Source: Chitinophaga rhizosphaerae
GTDB lineage: Bacteria > Bacteroidota > Bacteroidia > Chitinophagales > Chitinophagaceae
Assembly: GCF_003958645.1 (NCBI RefSeq)
Contig: NZ_RXLO01000003.1
Span: forward strand, 310,001 to 374,000
DNA: 64,000 nt
Direction: 5' to 3'
Part shown: piece by piece, positions 49,079 through 58,323 of the stretch
Layout of the letters: every line of letters starts with the position of its first letter
How positions within the stretch are numbered: position 1 is the first letter of the stretch
The notes under the pieces: generated by a model
What the model saw: only the letters and a program-made list of their open reading frames with translations
The model's database searches: none
Told to the model about the DNA's origin: nothing
Translations under genes and position numbers: made by a program

Positions 49079-49693
49079 TTGAAAATTCTGATCCTGTTCG
49101 CCCATCCGGCATTCGAGCGGTCGCGCGTGCATGCGCGGCTCATCAAGGCAGTGCGTACGCTGCCGGGTATCACCCTGCGCGATCTTTACGAAGAATATCC
49201 TGACTTTGATGTGCAGCCCAAACTGGAACAACCGCTGCTCGAACAATTCGATCTCGTCATCCTCCAGCATCCCTTTTACTGGTATAGCGGCCCGGCGCTG
49301 CTGAAACAGTGGATGGACCTCGTGCTGGAACATGGCTGGGCGTACGGCAAAGACGGCACGGCCCTGAAAGGGAAATACCTCATGCAGGTGATCTCCACCG
49401 GCGGCAATGCGCATGCCTATTCTCCCGAAGGCCATCACGGCCACGCGGTCTACGATTTCCTGCTGCCTTTCCGGCAAACGGCCGCACTTTGCCACATGGA
49501 ATACCTGCCGCCATACGTTGTGCCCGGCTCCGCGCATATCAACGATGCGGAACTGGGCCGGTATGCAGACGGCTACGTACAGTTGCTGCAAAGTCTTTCC
49601 GCCGGCACCGCCGATCTGAAAGCCCTCATGCGCGGGGCTGAAACCAATGCTCCCGGCGGCATGCCGGGGCAGCTCCCGGCGCATTTCTCCTGA
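49079..49693 (+). CDS. KefF-like NAD(P)H quinone oxidoreductase (TTG start)
   Basis: A 204-residue flavodoxin-like protein. ILILFAHPAFERSRVHARLI is the FMN-binding start, and DLVILQHPFYWYSGPALLKQWMDLVLEHGWAYG is the KefF/MdaB signature region (read in parts). In E. coli KefF is the ancillary subunit that activates the KefC potassium efflux system. Here the next gene, 18 bases downstream, is KefC-like, matching that pairing. The start appears to be TTG at 49079; no ATG or GTG in frame fits better. An inverted repeat lies just upstream. Confidence 0.88.
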   Translation: MKILILFAHPAFERSRVHARLIKAVRTLPGITLRDLYEEYPDFDVQPKLEQPLLEQFDLVILQHPFYWYSGPALLKQWMDLVLEHGWAYGKDGTALKGKYLMQVISTGGNAHAYSPEGHHGHAVYDFLLPFRQTAALCHMEYLPPYVVPGSAHINDAELGRYADGYVQLLQSLSAGTADLKALMRGAETNAPGGMPGQLPAHFS

Positions 49694-49711
49694 ACCCTGT
49701 AAATCCGGAAT

Positions 49712-51577
49712 ATGTCGAACGAATCTTTTTTCTACCAGGCACTTGTGTATTTGGCGACCATGGTGGTGTTTGTACCGCTGGCCAAGAAGCTGAACCTCGG
49801 TTCCGTGTTGGGATACCTGCTCGGAGGGATCATTATTGGCCCGGCCCTGCTGGGGCTTATCGGGCAGAGCGGGCAAGACCTTATGCATTTCGCGGAGTTC
49901 GGGGTGGTGATGATGCTGTTCCTCATCGGGATGGAGCTGGAGCCGTCGCTGCTCTGGAAGCTGCGCGCCCCCATTCTCGGATTGGGAGGGTTGCAGGTGC
50001 TGGTAACGGCGTTCGTGATCGGGGGGCTCGCCATGTTGTGCGGCCTTCCCTGGAACGAAGCGCTCGTCATCGGGATGATCCTTTCCCTTTCCTCCACGGC
50101 TATCGTACTGCAAATATTGACCGAAAAGGGACAGATGGGCTCCGCCGCAGGGCAGAGCGCCTTTTCCGTACTGCTGTTCCAGGACATCGCCGTGATCCCC
50201 ATGCTGGCGATCTTCCCGCTGCTGGCGCCTGCCGGTACCACGGTTTCGGCGGATGAAAGCGGATCGCTGATCGCCAACCAGCCGGCCTGGGTAAAAACTA
50301 TCGTGACACTGGGCGCGGTGGTCGGACTGGTGATCGGTGGACGGTATGTCGTGAAGCCGGTACTCCACATCGTGGCGCGCACCCGACTGCGCGAACTTTT
50401 TACGGCCTCCGCGCTCCTGCTCGTGGTGGCGATCACCGTACTGATGACATTGGTAGGATTGAGCCCCGCACTGGGCGCATTTCTCGGCGGGGTACTGCTC
50501 GCCAACAGCGAATACCGCCACGAGCTGGAAAGCGATATCGAACCGTTCAAGGGATTGCTGCTGGGACTGTTTTTCATCGGTGTCGGGGCTACGATCAACT
50601 TCGGGTTGATCGGGCAGTCGCCGTGGATCGTTGCCGGGTTGGTAGCAGGCATCATGATCGTGAAATTCCTCGTGCTGGCGGCCCTCGGCAAACTCTTCCG
50701 CCTCAGCCGCGACCAGAATTTGCTTTTCGCTTTCGCGCTGCCGCAGGTGGGTGAATTCGCTTTCGTACTGTTTTCCTTTTCTGCCGGCGCGAAGCTGCTG
50801 CCGCAGCAATTGGTGGATATGATGATGGCCGTGGTGGCGATTTCCATGGCGCTCACGCCGCTGGTGATGCTGGCTTTCGAGAAATTCATCCAGCCGCGGT
50901 TCAGCAATATTTCGGATGAAGAAGAACGCGAAGCCGACAGTATCGACGAGCGCCACGCCGTGATCATCGCCGGGTTCGATCATTTCGGAACGGTGATAGG
51001 GCGCTTCCTGCGCGCCAGCGGCGTACCGGCAACGGTGCTCGACCTCGATTCCGACCGCGTAGACCTCCTGCGCCGGATGGGGCTGAAAGTTCATTACGGA
51101 GATGCGTCCAGGTCCGAACTGCTGAAATCCGCCGGGGCGGAACAGGCCGCCATCATAGTGATCGCCATGGCCACGCCGGAAAAGAACCTGGAGGTAGTGG
51201 AAGCCGTCAAGAAACATTTTCCACACCTGCGCATGCTCGTACGCGCGGTCGACAATGCCGACGCGTTCGAACTGATGAACGCCGGCGTGCTCAATATCTA
51301 CCGCGAAACCATCGATACCTCGCTGCGCCTGGGAACGGACGTACTGAAGTTACTGGGCCGAAGGGCTTACCAGTCGCAGCGCGCCGCCAGGATGTTCCGC
51401 CGGTTCGACGAAAAATCGCTCAAAGGCCTTTCCGCCTTCCGCGACGACAAGCAATACGTCAACGCCGCGAAGGAACGAATTGAAGAATTACAGAAAATGA
51501 TACAGGCAGACGCCTATACCAACATGATGATCCGCGATACCGGATGGGAGCGCGACAATGCGGAAGAACGGAATTAA
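49712..51577 (+). CDS. KefB/KefC-type CPA2 potassium:proton antiporter with RCK domain
   Basis: A 621-residue protein. Residues 1-385 form about 12 membrane helices of the CPA2 family (GSVLGYLLGGIIIGPALLG, ALVIGMILSLSSTAIVLQIL, FQDIAVIPML). Residues about 405-520 are a TrkA-N/RCK domain with Rossmann motif AVIIAGFDHFGTVIGRFL and VHYGDASRSELL. The C-terminal tail is charged. In E. coli such systems extrude potassium when glutathione adducts of electrophiles accumulate; the KefF-like partner upstream supports this role. Its stop codon shares the TTAA tetranucleotide with the stop of the convergent RND gene. Confidence 0.92.
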   Translation: MSNESFFYQALVYLATMVVFVPLAKKLNLGSVLGYLLGGIIIGPALLGLIGQSGQDLMHFAEFGVVMMLFLIGMELEPSLLWKLRAPILGLGGLQVLVTAFVIGGLAMLCGLPWNEALVIGMILSLSSTAIVLQILTEKGQMGSAAGQSAFSVLLFQDIAVIPMLAIFPLLAPAGTTVSADESGSLIANQPAWVKTIVTLGAVVGLVIGGRYVVKPVLHIVARTRLRELFTASALLLVVAITVLMTLVGLSPALGAFLGGVLLANSEYRHELESDIEPFKGLLLGLFFIGVGATINFGLIGQSPWIVAGLVAGIMIVKFLVLAALGKLFRLSRDQNLLFAFALPQVGEFAFVLFSFSAGAKLLPQQLVDMMMAVVAISMALTPLVMLAFEKFIQPRFSNISDEEEREADSIDERHAVIIAGFDHFGTVIGRFLRASGVPATVLDLDSDRVDLLRRMGLKVHYGDASRSELLKSAGAEQAAIIVIAMATPEKNLEVVEAVKKHFPHLRMLVRAVDNADAFELMNAGVLNIYRETIDTSLRLGTDVLKLLGRRAYQSQRAARMFRRFDEKSLKGLSAFRDDKQYVNAAKERIEELQKMIQADAYTNMMIRDTGWERDNAEERN

Positions 51578-54500
51578 TGCCCGCCGTTGCCGGATTCCGC
51601 ATTATCCTTGCCTTCCTGTTCGAGCTGCGCCAGTTTCTTTTTGCCGTACGCCATCCGTGTGATGAGCACGTACAGCACCGGAACGGTGAAGATCCCCAGC
51701 AAGGTGGCCGCCAGCATCCCGCCAACCACCGTAAAGCCGATGTTCACGCGCGAAGCCGCGCCCGCGCCCTGTGAGAACACGAGCGGCATCACCCCGAGAA
51801 TGAACGCGAAGGAAGTCATGAGAATGGGCCGGAAACGAAGGCTCACCGCTTCCAGTGTTGCCTGCAACAAGGGCATCCCCCTGTCTACACGCTCTTTACA
51901 GAATTCCACGATCAGGATGGCATTCTTGGCGGACAAACCAATCAACGTGATCAACCCGATCTGGGAATACACGCTGTTGGCTTGCCCGGTGAGCCAAAGT
52001 GCAAGAATGCTTCCAAATAAGGCTACAGGGACGGCGAGGAGTACCGAAAATGGGACAGACCAACTTTCATATAAGGCAGTCAACAGGAGAAATACGAAAA
52101 GGATAGACAACATGAAGATGAGAAAACTCTTGTTGCCGGCTTCGATCTCCTGCCGGGATATGTTCGACCAATCGTACCCGAAATTGGCGGGCAGTACTTC
52201 TTTGGAAACCTCTTCCATGGCCTTGATGGCGTCTCCCGAAGAATAGCCTGCCTTGCTCGTGCCGCTGATTTCGGCGGAACGGTAGAGGTTGAAGTGGTTG
52301 ATGACAGGTGCGCCCGCACCCATTTTATATTTGATGAGCGTGCTCAGCGGCACCATGGTGCCCGCCGCATTGCGGACGTAATAATATTGTAACTGACTGA
52401 TGTTTTTGCGATAGGTAGTATCTGCCTGCAACACCACGCGGAAGCTTCTGCCGAACCGCGTGAAATCGTTCACGTACATGCCGCCGAGGAACGTTTGCAG
52501 TGCGGTGAATACGTCGTTGATGGCCACGCCCATCTGCTTGCACCGTTCCCGGTCTACCTCCACGTCGTATTCAGGAGTGGAGGCACTGAAGAAAGCGTAC
52601 GCCATCTGGATTTCGGGCCGCTTGTTAGCGGCGATGAGCACGTTTTGCAGCACCCGCGCAAATTCGGTGATATCGTCTCCCGACCGCTGTTCCAGCACAT
52701 ACGAGAAGCCGGATGAGGTGCCGAGCCCCCGCAGCGTAGGCGCCGGGATGGCCAGCGCCGTGGCTTCCGTGATCTTCGCCAGCTTGCCCTGTATCCTGGC
52801 GGATACCACGTTCATATTTTCCCCTTTGGCGTAGCGATCGTCCCAGGGCTTGAGGTTCACGAACCACGTGGCCGAACTGGGCTTCACCGCACCGCCGCCG
52901 ATGAAGTTGATACCCGTTACGCCCATGTAATGCTGCACCGCCGGGTCGTCGGACAGCATTTTATTCACTTTTAACGCCAGCTCCCGTGTGCGCATGGACG
53001 ACGACGCGTCGGGCAGATCGAGCGCCAGGAACATCGCGCCCATGTCTTCCTGCGGCACGAACGTGGAAGGCACTTTCTTGAACAGCAGGAAGGCCGCGCC
53101 GAACAGGATGCCCATCAGGATCAGCACGAAAGCCGTTTGCTTGATGGCCCGGCGAACGCCGTTGGTATACCGGTGCGTGAATTTCTCGAACCAGACGTTG
53201 AATTTATAATGCAGTTTACTCAGCCCTTTCGCTTTGTCATCGAGCCCGGACGGGCGCATCATCACCGCGCACAAAGCCGGGGTAAGGCTCAGCGCAAGGA
53301 ATGCGGAAAGGATCACCGAAAACGCGATCGTCAGCGCGAACTGCTGGTACAGCTTGCCGCTCACACCAGGGATGAACGCCACGGGAACGAATACCGCTGC
53401 GAGGATCAGCCCGATGGCGATCACCGGGGCAGACACTTCCTCCATCGCCTTGAATGTTGCGTCGCGGGGAGACATGCCATTGGCATCGATGTGATGCTGG
53501 ACCGCTTCCACCACCACGATCGCATCATCCACCACGATCCCGATCGCCAGAACGAAACCGAACAGCGTCAGCGTATTGATGGAGAAGCCCAGCAGCTGGA
53601 AGAATATGAAGGTGCCGATCAGCGATACGGGGATAACGAGGATGGGGATAAGCGTGGCGCGCCAGCTTTGGAGGAAGATGTATACCACGATCACCACGAG
53701 CGCCAGGGCTTCCAGGAAAGTCTGGATCACTTCGCTGATGGATATGCGAACGAATGAAACGGTCTCGAACGGGACCATCCAGCCGATGTCTGTCGGGAAC
53801 GTTTTTTCCAGTTCCTTCATGCGCGCTTCCACGCGTTCGGCCACATCGAGCGCGTTGGCGCCGGGCGTGAGGTAAATCCCCATCCCGGTACCGGTTTTGC
53901 CGTCGGCTTTTACATCGATCGCATAACTGAACGAACCCAGTTCCTGCCGCGAAATATCTTTCAACCTTACCAGCGATCCGGTGTTCGGGTTGGAGGATAC
54001 GATGATGTCGCCGAATTCTTCGGAGGTGAGCAGGCGGCCGCGCACTTTCACCGTGTATTCGAAAGCCTGGTCGCGATTGGCGGGCGGTGCGCCGATGATG
54101 CCCGCAGGCGCCTGGGTGTTCTGTTCCCGGATCGCCGCAGCTACGATGGCCGGCGTGAGGCCGAGATTGGCCATCTTCTGCGGATCGAGCCAGATGCGCA
54201 TGGAGTAGTCGTTGGAGAAGGCCTGTACGTCGCCCACACCATTCACGCGAGAAATTTCCGGTTTGAGGTAGATATTGAGGTAGTTGTCGAGGAACGCTTT
54301 GGAGTGGGTGCCATTGGGCGAAAGGAGCGCCACCACCATGAGCATGTCGTTGGAACGCTTCTTGGTGGTGATGCCTACGCGGCGGACATCGTCCGGCACA
54401 CTGGGAGAAGCGATGCTCACACGGTTCTGCACATCGAGGGTGGAAATGTCGGGATCGGTGCCGATCTCGAACGTAACGGTGATGCTCATGGAGCCGTCGT

Positions 54501-54753
54501 TGGCGCTGGCCGACTGCAGGTACATGGCGCCGGGGGTACCGTTCACCTGGTTCTCGATGGGCGTGGTCACGGTTTCTTCCACGGTGGTGGAGTTGGCGCC
54601 GATGTAGCTGGCGCTCACGGAAACGGTGGGCGGCGCGATGTCGGGCAACTGGGCTACCGGTAGGTTGACCATGCAGATGAGGCCGACGATCACCATAATG
54701 ATGGCGATCACGATCGTTGTATTCTTCCTTTCTATGAACGTTTTCGCAATCAT
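51574..54753 (-). CDS. RND-family (HAE1, AcrB-like) efflux pump inner membrane subunit
   Basis: A 1059-residue transporter with the AcrB plan: 12 helices and two large periplasmic loops. The N terminus is typical (MIAKTFIERKNTTIVIAIIM), followed by LPDIAPPTVSVSASYIGANS. The proton-relay aspartates lie in FVLAIGIVVDDAIVVVEAVQ, and PALCAVMMRP and LIGLSAKNAILIVEFCKE are conserved. It uses proton force to expel drugs or other amphiphiles together with the adaptor and TolC-like genes upstream on the same strand. The adaptor ends nine bases before this start. Confidence 0.95.
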   Translation of the reverse strand: MIAKTFIERKNTTIVIAIIMVIVGLICMVNLPVAQLPDIAPPTVSVSASYIGANSTTVEETVTTPIENQVNGTPGAMYLQSASANDGSMSITVTFEIGTDPDISTLDVQNRVSIASPSVPDDVRRVGITTKKRSNDMLMVVALLSPNGTHSKAFLDNYLNIYLKPEISRVNGVGDVQAFSNDYSMRIWLDPQKMANLGLTPAIVAAAIREQNTQAPAGIIGAPPANRDQAFEYTVKVRGRLLTSEEFGDIIVSSNPNTGSLVRLKDISRQELGSFSYAIDVKADGKTGTGMGIYLTPGANALDVAERVEARMKELEKTFPTDIGWMVPFETVSFVRISISEVIQTFLEALALVVIVVYIFLQSWRATLIPILVIPVSLIGTFIFFQLLGFSINTLTLFGFVLAIGIVVDDAIVVVEAVQHHIDANGMSPRDATFKAMEEVSAPVIAIGLILAAVFVPVAFIPGVSGKLYQQFALTIAFSVILSAFLALSLTPALCAVMMRPSGLDDKAKGLSKLHYKFNVWFEKFTHRYTNGVRRAIKQTAFVLILMGILFGAAFLLFKKVPSTFVPQEDMGAMFLALDLPDASSSMRTRELALKVNKMLSDDPAVQHYMGVTGINFIGGGAVKPSSATWFVNLKPWDDRYAKGENMNVVSARIQGKLAKITEATALAIPAPTLRGLGTSSGFSYVLEQRSGDDITEFARVLQNVLIAANKRPEIQMAYAFFSASTPEYDVEVDRERCKQMGVAINDVFTALQTFLGGMYVNDFTRFGRSFRVVLQADTTYRKNISQLQYYYVRNAAGTMVPLSTLIKYKMGAGAPVINHFNLYRSAEISGTSKAGYSSGDAIKAMEEVSKEVLPANFGYDWSNISRQEIEAGNKSFLIFMLSILFVFLLLTALYESWSVPFSVLLAVPVALFGSILALWLTGQANSVYSQIGLITLIGLSAKNAILIVEFCKERVDRGMPLLQATLEAVSLRFRPILMTSFAFILGVMPLVFSQGAGAASRVNIGFTVVGGMLAATLLGIFTVPVLYVLITRMAYGKKKLAQLEQEGKDNAESGNGGH

Positions 54754-54761
54754 GGTGCCTT

Positions 54762-55862
54762 TTATTTAACAATGACGGTATCGCCGGGGCGTATCTTCTG
54801 CAGGCCGTCCGTGATCACCTTGTCGCCGGGCTGTAAGCCGCTGTCGATGATCTGCAGGCTATCGAGGAGAGAACCTTTCTGTACGGGTTTCGCTTCCACC
54901 ACATTCCCGGGCCCGAGCGTATAGACTTTCACTTCGCTCAACAGTTCGATGATGGATTTGGCGGGAATGGCCACCTGGTTTTCACCGGTCTTGAAATGCA
55001 TTTGCAGCGAAGCCGTCATACCCGATTTCAACTGGCCGTTTTTGTTGGGGAACGTAAGCCTGACGCGGATCGTACCGGTTTGGGCATCTACTACGTTATT
55101 TACCAGCAGTATCTTTCCCGGTTCGGGATAAGGCTCGCCGCCTGGGAAAGTGAGGTAGTATTGATGATCGCTTCCTTTATCGCCGGCGTCTTTACGGAAT
55201 TCGTTGTAGCGTGTTTGCGGGATGTCGATATCGGCGAAGATGGGATCTTCGTTGACGAGCGTATTCACGACGGTGGAGCCGGCGGTCACCAGGTCGCCGA
55301 TGCGCAGCTGCGCGATGCCGATCTTCCCGGCGATGGGCGCGCGCAAGACGGCGTGGCTGATATCGGTTCCCGAGCGGGCGCGCGTGGCGCGGGCCTGTGC
55401 CAGCAAGGCTTCTGAAGTTTGGACGGCCGTAGTGGCCTGGTCTACGGTCTGTTTGGAGATCGCGTCTTTTTTGAGCAGGTTGGTATAACGTTCCAGGTCG
55501 CGCTTTTTCAGCGCCAGGTCTGCCTCCGCCTGTATGACGGCGGCGTTGGCCTGGTCGTAGGCCGCCTGGCTGCGGCTTTTATCGACTTCGTACAGCGCCT
55601 GACCCTTCGAAACGGTGCTGCCGTCTTTTGCGTGTATTTTCTGGAGGAACCCTGTCACGTCAGACCGGATATCGATGGTGTTGTTGCCGGTGAGCACGGC
55701 GGGGAAGCTTTCGGTGACGGTATAGCTGGCGGCTTTGACTTCGAAAACGGTGACGGGTACTTTGGGCATGCCGCCCGCCATTTGATGCTGGGCCTGTTTG
55801 CCCTTGCAGGCCGCCGCCAGCACAGGGATCAGCAAGATATAAAGGTTCCGGTAAGGTTGCAT
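54762..55862 (-). CDS. RND efflux periplasmic adaptor lipoprotein (MFP, AcrA-like)
   Basis: A 366-residue membrane fusion protein with lipobox LAAAC and mature start KGKQAQH. The barrel-sandwich/lipoyl half-motif is IDIRSDVTGFLQKIHAKDGS and its partner is AVLRAPIAGKIGIAQLRIGD; a hairpin of heptads (about 95-150) lies between them. The beta-barrel and membrane-proximal domains follow, ending KIRPGDTVIVK. It should bridge the AcrB-like pump and the TolC-like channel. Gaps of 9-10 bases on either side show a three-gene operon. Confidence 0.93.
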   Translation of the reverse strand: MQPYRNLYILLIPVLAAACKGKQAQHQMAGGMPKVPVTVFEVKAASYTVTESFPAVLTGNNTIDIRSDVTGFLQKIHAKDGSTVSKGQALYEVDKSRSQAAYDQANAAVIQAEADLALKKRDLERYTNLLKKDAISKQTVDQATTAVQTSEALLAQARATRARSGTDISHAVLRAPIAGKIGIAQLRIGDLVTAGSTVVNTLVNEDPIFADIDIPQTRYNEFRKDAGDKGSDHQYYLTFPGGEPYPEPGKILLVNNVVDAQTGTIRVRLTFPNKNGQLKSGMTASLQMHFKTGENQVAIPAKSIIELLSEVKVYTLGPGNVVEAKPVQKGSLLDSLQIIDSGLQPGDKVITDGLQKIRPGDTVIVK

Positions 55863-55872
55863 AACAAGGAGT

Positions 55873-57234
55873 TTATTCCGCTTTTATTTTACCCATCGCC
55901 TGATCCAGTTGCACTTTACTGATGAGGGTATTGATCAATGCATTGATGTAATCGTTTTGCGCCGTTTTCAGCTCGCTGTCGGCCGAAAGCACGTCGAGGC
56001 TCGTGGCCACGCCTTCCTCGTACTTCAGCACCACGCGGTCGTAGACGCCCTGCGTGAGTTCCATGTTCTTTTGCTGGGTGTTGAGCGAAGCGAGGTTGTT
56101 GCGGTATTGCGTCCAGTTGTTGCGCACTTCCAGCTGGATCTGCTGCGCCAGGTAGTTCAGCGAATTCTGGCTTTGCTGCAGCGTGATTTCGCGCTGCCTT
56201 GCGGCGTAAATCCTTTCCGTTCCGGAGAAGATCGGCCAGGTGAGGCGGACGCCGAGGGCGGAGGTGCCGAATCCTTTTTTATACAGGTCCCCGAAATCTT
56301 CGGCGAACCAGTTGAATCCATAATTGACGAAAGCGTTGAGGGTGGGGATGATCTCCAGTTTTTTGCTTTTGAGATTTAGCCGGTCCAGTTCCACCTGCAC
56401 GCGCTGCATGGCGTATTCGGGGCGGTCCATGAATGTATAGTTCATGCTGTCGGGCATATCGCCGGTAAACGAGCGGATGTCTTCCGTGAGGGTGATGGCC
56501 GAATCTACGGGCATGCCCATCTGGAATTTGAGGACGTCGTAGGTGTAATCCAGTTGCCGCTGGAGGTTGGCGCGCTGGGTTTCGACATTGTTGAAAGAAG
56601 TCTGGATCCTGTCTACATCGATCCTTTCGCCGACGCCTTCGTCGTACCGTGCCCGTGTGTCTTTCAGCGTTTTGCCGAATTGGGCGAGGTTGGCGTCTAC
56701 GAGGCGGATGCTTTCCTGGGAAACGAGCACGTTGAAATAGGCGACGCTCACCTGCACGCGGGTGTCTATCGCGGTGCGCTGGTAATCGCGGACGGCCAGT
56801 TCGTCATATACTTTGGCGGCTTTGAGGCCGAGGAAGTAATCGCTGTTGATGAGGGTTTGGGTGACCTCCCCCGTTACGCCGGAGGAGTATTTGGTGCCGA
56901 ACTGCACGGGGATTTTATTGTTGGGATCGCCGGTGAAGTCGGGGATGAGGGACGTCTGGAGTTTGAGGTTGTCGGTGAAGTTGCCCGTTACGTCGGCGTG
57001 GGGGAGCAGTTTGCCGCGGGTCTCGCGGATTTTTTCGGTAGACAGCTGGCGCGACAGCCGGGCGTTTACGACATTGGTCTGGTTGCGGAGGGCGTACTGT
57101 ACGCATTGTTCCAGCGAGAACGCAGGCCCCCCGGCCGCGGCGCCCTGCTGGGCAGGGGCGCTCCCGGCAACGGTTGTCAGCACAGCGGTCGCACAGACCA
57201 TCCGCCTTATTATGTTCGGGAAACAGCTACTCAT
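55873..57234 (-). CDS. TolC-family outer membrane efflux channel
   Basis: About 453 residues from the ATG at 57234, which gives the signal MSSCFPNIIRRMVCATAVLT through to SAPAQ; an upstream ATG at 57270 is possible. The TolC repeat pattern is clear in FSLEQCVQYALRNQTNVVNA, the long helices (TDTRVQ-type region, then DYTYDVLKFQMGMPVDSAIT) and the second repeat (SLDVLSADSELKTAQNDYIN). The length is typical of OEP proteins. It is the first gene of the tripartite efflux operon. No regulator gene lies next to it; the divergent TonB gene starts 145 bases away. Confidence 0.92.
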   Translation of the reverse strand: MSSCFPNIIRRMVCATAVLTTVAGSAPAQQGAAAGGPAFSLEQCVQYALRNQTNVVNARLSRQLSTEKIRETRGKLLPHADVTGNFTDNLKLQTSLIPDFTGDPNNKIPVQFGTKYSSGVTGEVTQTLINSDYFLGLKAAKVYDELAVRDYQRTAIDTRVQVSVAYFNVLVSQESIRLVDANLAQFGKTLKDTRARYDEGVGERIDVDRIQTSFNNVETQRANLQRQLDYTYDVLKFQMGMPVDSAITLTEDIRSFTGDMPDSMNYTFMDRPEYAMQRVQVELDRLNLKSKKLEIIPTLNAFVNYGFNWFAEDFGDLYKKGFGTSALGVRLTWPIFSGTERIYAARQREITLQQSQNSLNYLAQQIQLEVRNNWTQYRNNLASLNTQQKNMELTQGVYDRVVLKYEEGVATSLDVLSADSELKTAQNDYINALINTLISKVQLDQAMGKIKAE

Positions 57235-57378
57235 ACAGGGTTCGTATCCGTTTAACAGTAGCGGGTACATGGTAGAAGAACAATCGTAACGTGAAAAGGT
57301 TCAATATGTTAAGACCGCATCGGGAAAAAGTTTATGGAAAAATCCAGGTCCCACATCTTCCTGTTAAACACAATCGCC

Positions 57379-58215
57379 ATGAATACCTCCCAAATGCCTA
57401 AACCCGACTTCCTCGACATCCTCTTCAATTCCCGCAACAAGGATTACGGTGCCTACGATCTCCGCCGCCGGTACGACCGCCGCGTCCGCAACGCTGTAGC
57501 CAGTATGGCGGGATTGGTGCTCGTTTCAGTAGGCAGCTATCTCTGGGCTACACAATCAAAAGCAGGGGAATCGAATATTAAACCGATCGTTGCGCCCATT
57601 GAATTGAAAACGGTGGAAATGCCTCCTGAAGAAAAGCCCGTCACGCCCCCGCCTACCGTGAAAACGCCGCCCCCGGCCGCTGTGGCTACTGAGAAATACG
57701 TAACGCCCAGGATCGTGGAAAACGACAAGGTGAAACCGGAAGACGAATTGAAGGATATGGACGAACTGAAAAAAGACGTAGCGATCGGCTCCAAAACCCA
57801 GGCCGGCGAGCCCGGAGAATTCGAAAACCCATTCGAAGGCGCTGGCGGAACAGGTACGGTAGTGGAACCGCCCAAAGTAGAGAAGGAACAAGGCCCCCTG
57901 AGCTTCGTGGAAATCATGCCCGAATTCCAGGGCGGAGCAGATGCCATGAACAAATGGCTCAGCAACAACATCCGTTATCCACATGCAGCGGAAGAAAACG
58001 GCATCGAAGGAACGGTGTTCGTGAAATTCGTGGTAGGTGTAGATGGTTCGATCACGAATGTGGAAATCGCCGGAGCGAATAGAGTAGGCGGCGGTTGTGA
58101 AGACGAAGCCATTCGTGTGATCAGGAAGATGCCGAAATGGAAGCCCGGCCGCCAAAACGGACAAAGCGTTCCCGTTTGGTTCAACCTGCCCGTCCGTTTC
58201 AAGATCAACCAGTAA
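57379..58215 (+). CDS. TonB-family energy transducer
   Basis: About 278 residues from the ATG at 57379; a frame open from 57334 would add 15 residues. The cytoplasmic start (PDFLDILFNSRNKDYGAYDL) is typical of Bacteroidota TonB proteins. One membrane helix (about 40-58, SMAGLVLVSVGSYLWA), a proline-rich periplasmic stretch (VTPPPTVKTPPPAAVATEK) and an acidic linker follow. The C-terminal TonB domain contains IRYPHAAEENGIEGTVFVKF and RVIRKMPKWKPGRQNG. It passes proton-motive force to outer-membrane receptors and may serve the SusC proteins of this window. ExbB/ExbD genes are not adjacent. A terminator follows. Confidence 0.9.
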   Translation: MNTSQMPKPDFLDILFNSRNKDYGAYDLRRRYDRRVRNAVASMAGLVLVSVGSYLWATQSKAGESNIKPIVAPIELKTVEMPPEEKPVTPPPTVKTPPPAAVATEKYVTPRIVENDKVKPEDELKDMDELKKDVAIGSKTQAGEPGEFENPFEGAGGTGTVVEPPKVEKEQGPLSFVEIMPEFQGGADAMNKWLSNNIRYPHAAEENGIEGTVFVKFVVGVDGSITNVEIAGANRVGGGCEDEAIRVIRKMPKWKPGRQNGQSVPVWFNLPVRFKINQ

Positions 58216-58230
58216 TCCATTTTCGTTAAC

Positions 58231-58283
58231 CCGGTTCCCCCGCACAGTGGCTCCCTGCCGCTACCCGGGGGAAACCCTTTTTC
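58231..58283 (+). terminator. Probable terminator of the TonB gene
   Basis: GGTTCCCCCG pairs with CGGGGGAAACC (one bulged base), with a loop of about 22 bases, followed by CTTTTTC. The T-run lies close to the promoter of the next gene. Confidence 0.55.
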
Positions 58284-58296
58284 TGGGGAATAACCG

Positions 58297-58304
58297 TATA
58301 TTTG
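58297..58304 (+). promoter_or_regulatory. Bacteroidota -7 promoter element
   Basis: TATATTTG is a full TAnnTTTG match, 19 bases before the lipoprotein ATG at 58324. A T-rich stretch (about 58278-58283) sits near the expected -33 position. Confidence 0.55.
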
Positions 58305-58323
58305 GCCGGCAAATTCATCCCCT

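Noticed and set aside
49037-51226. Minus-strand open frame of 729 codons opposite the KefF and KefC genes
   Set aside because: The translation is rich in His, Gln, Arg and Asp without domains, and both plus-strand genes are well-supported families.
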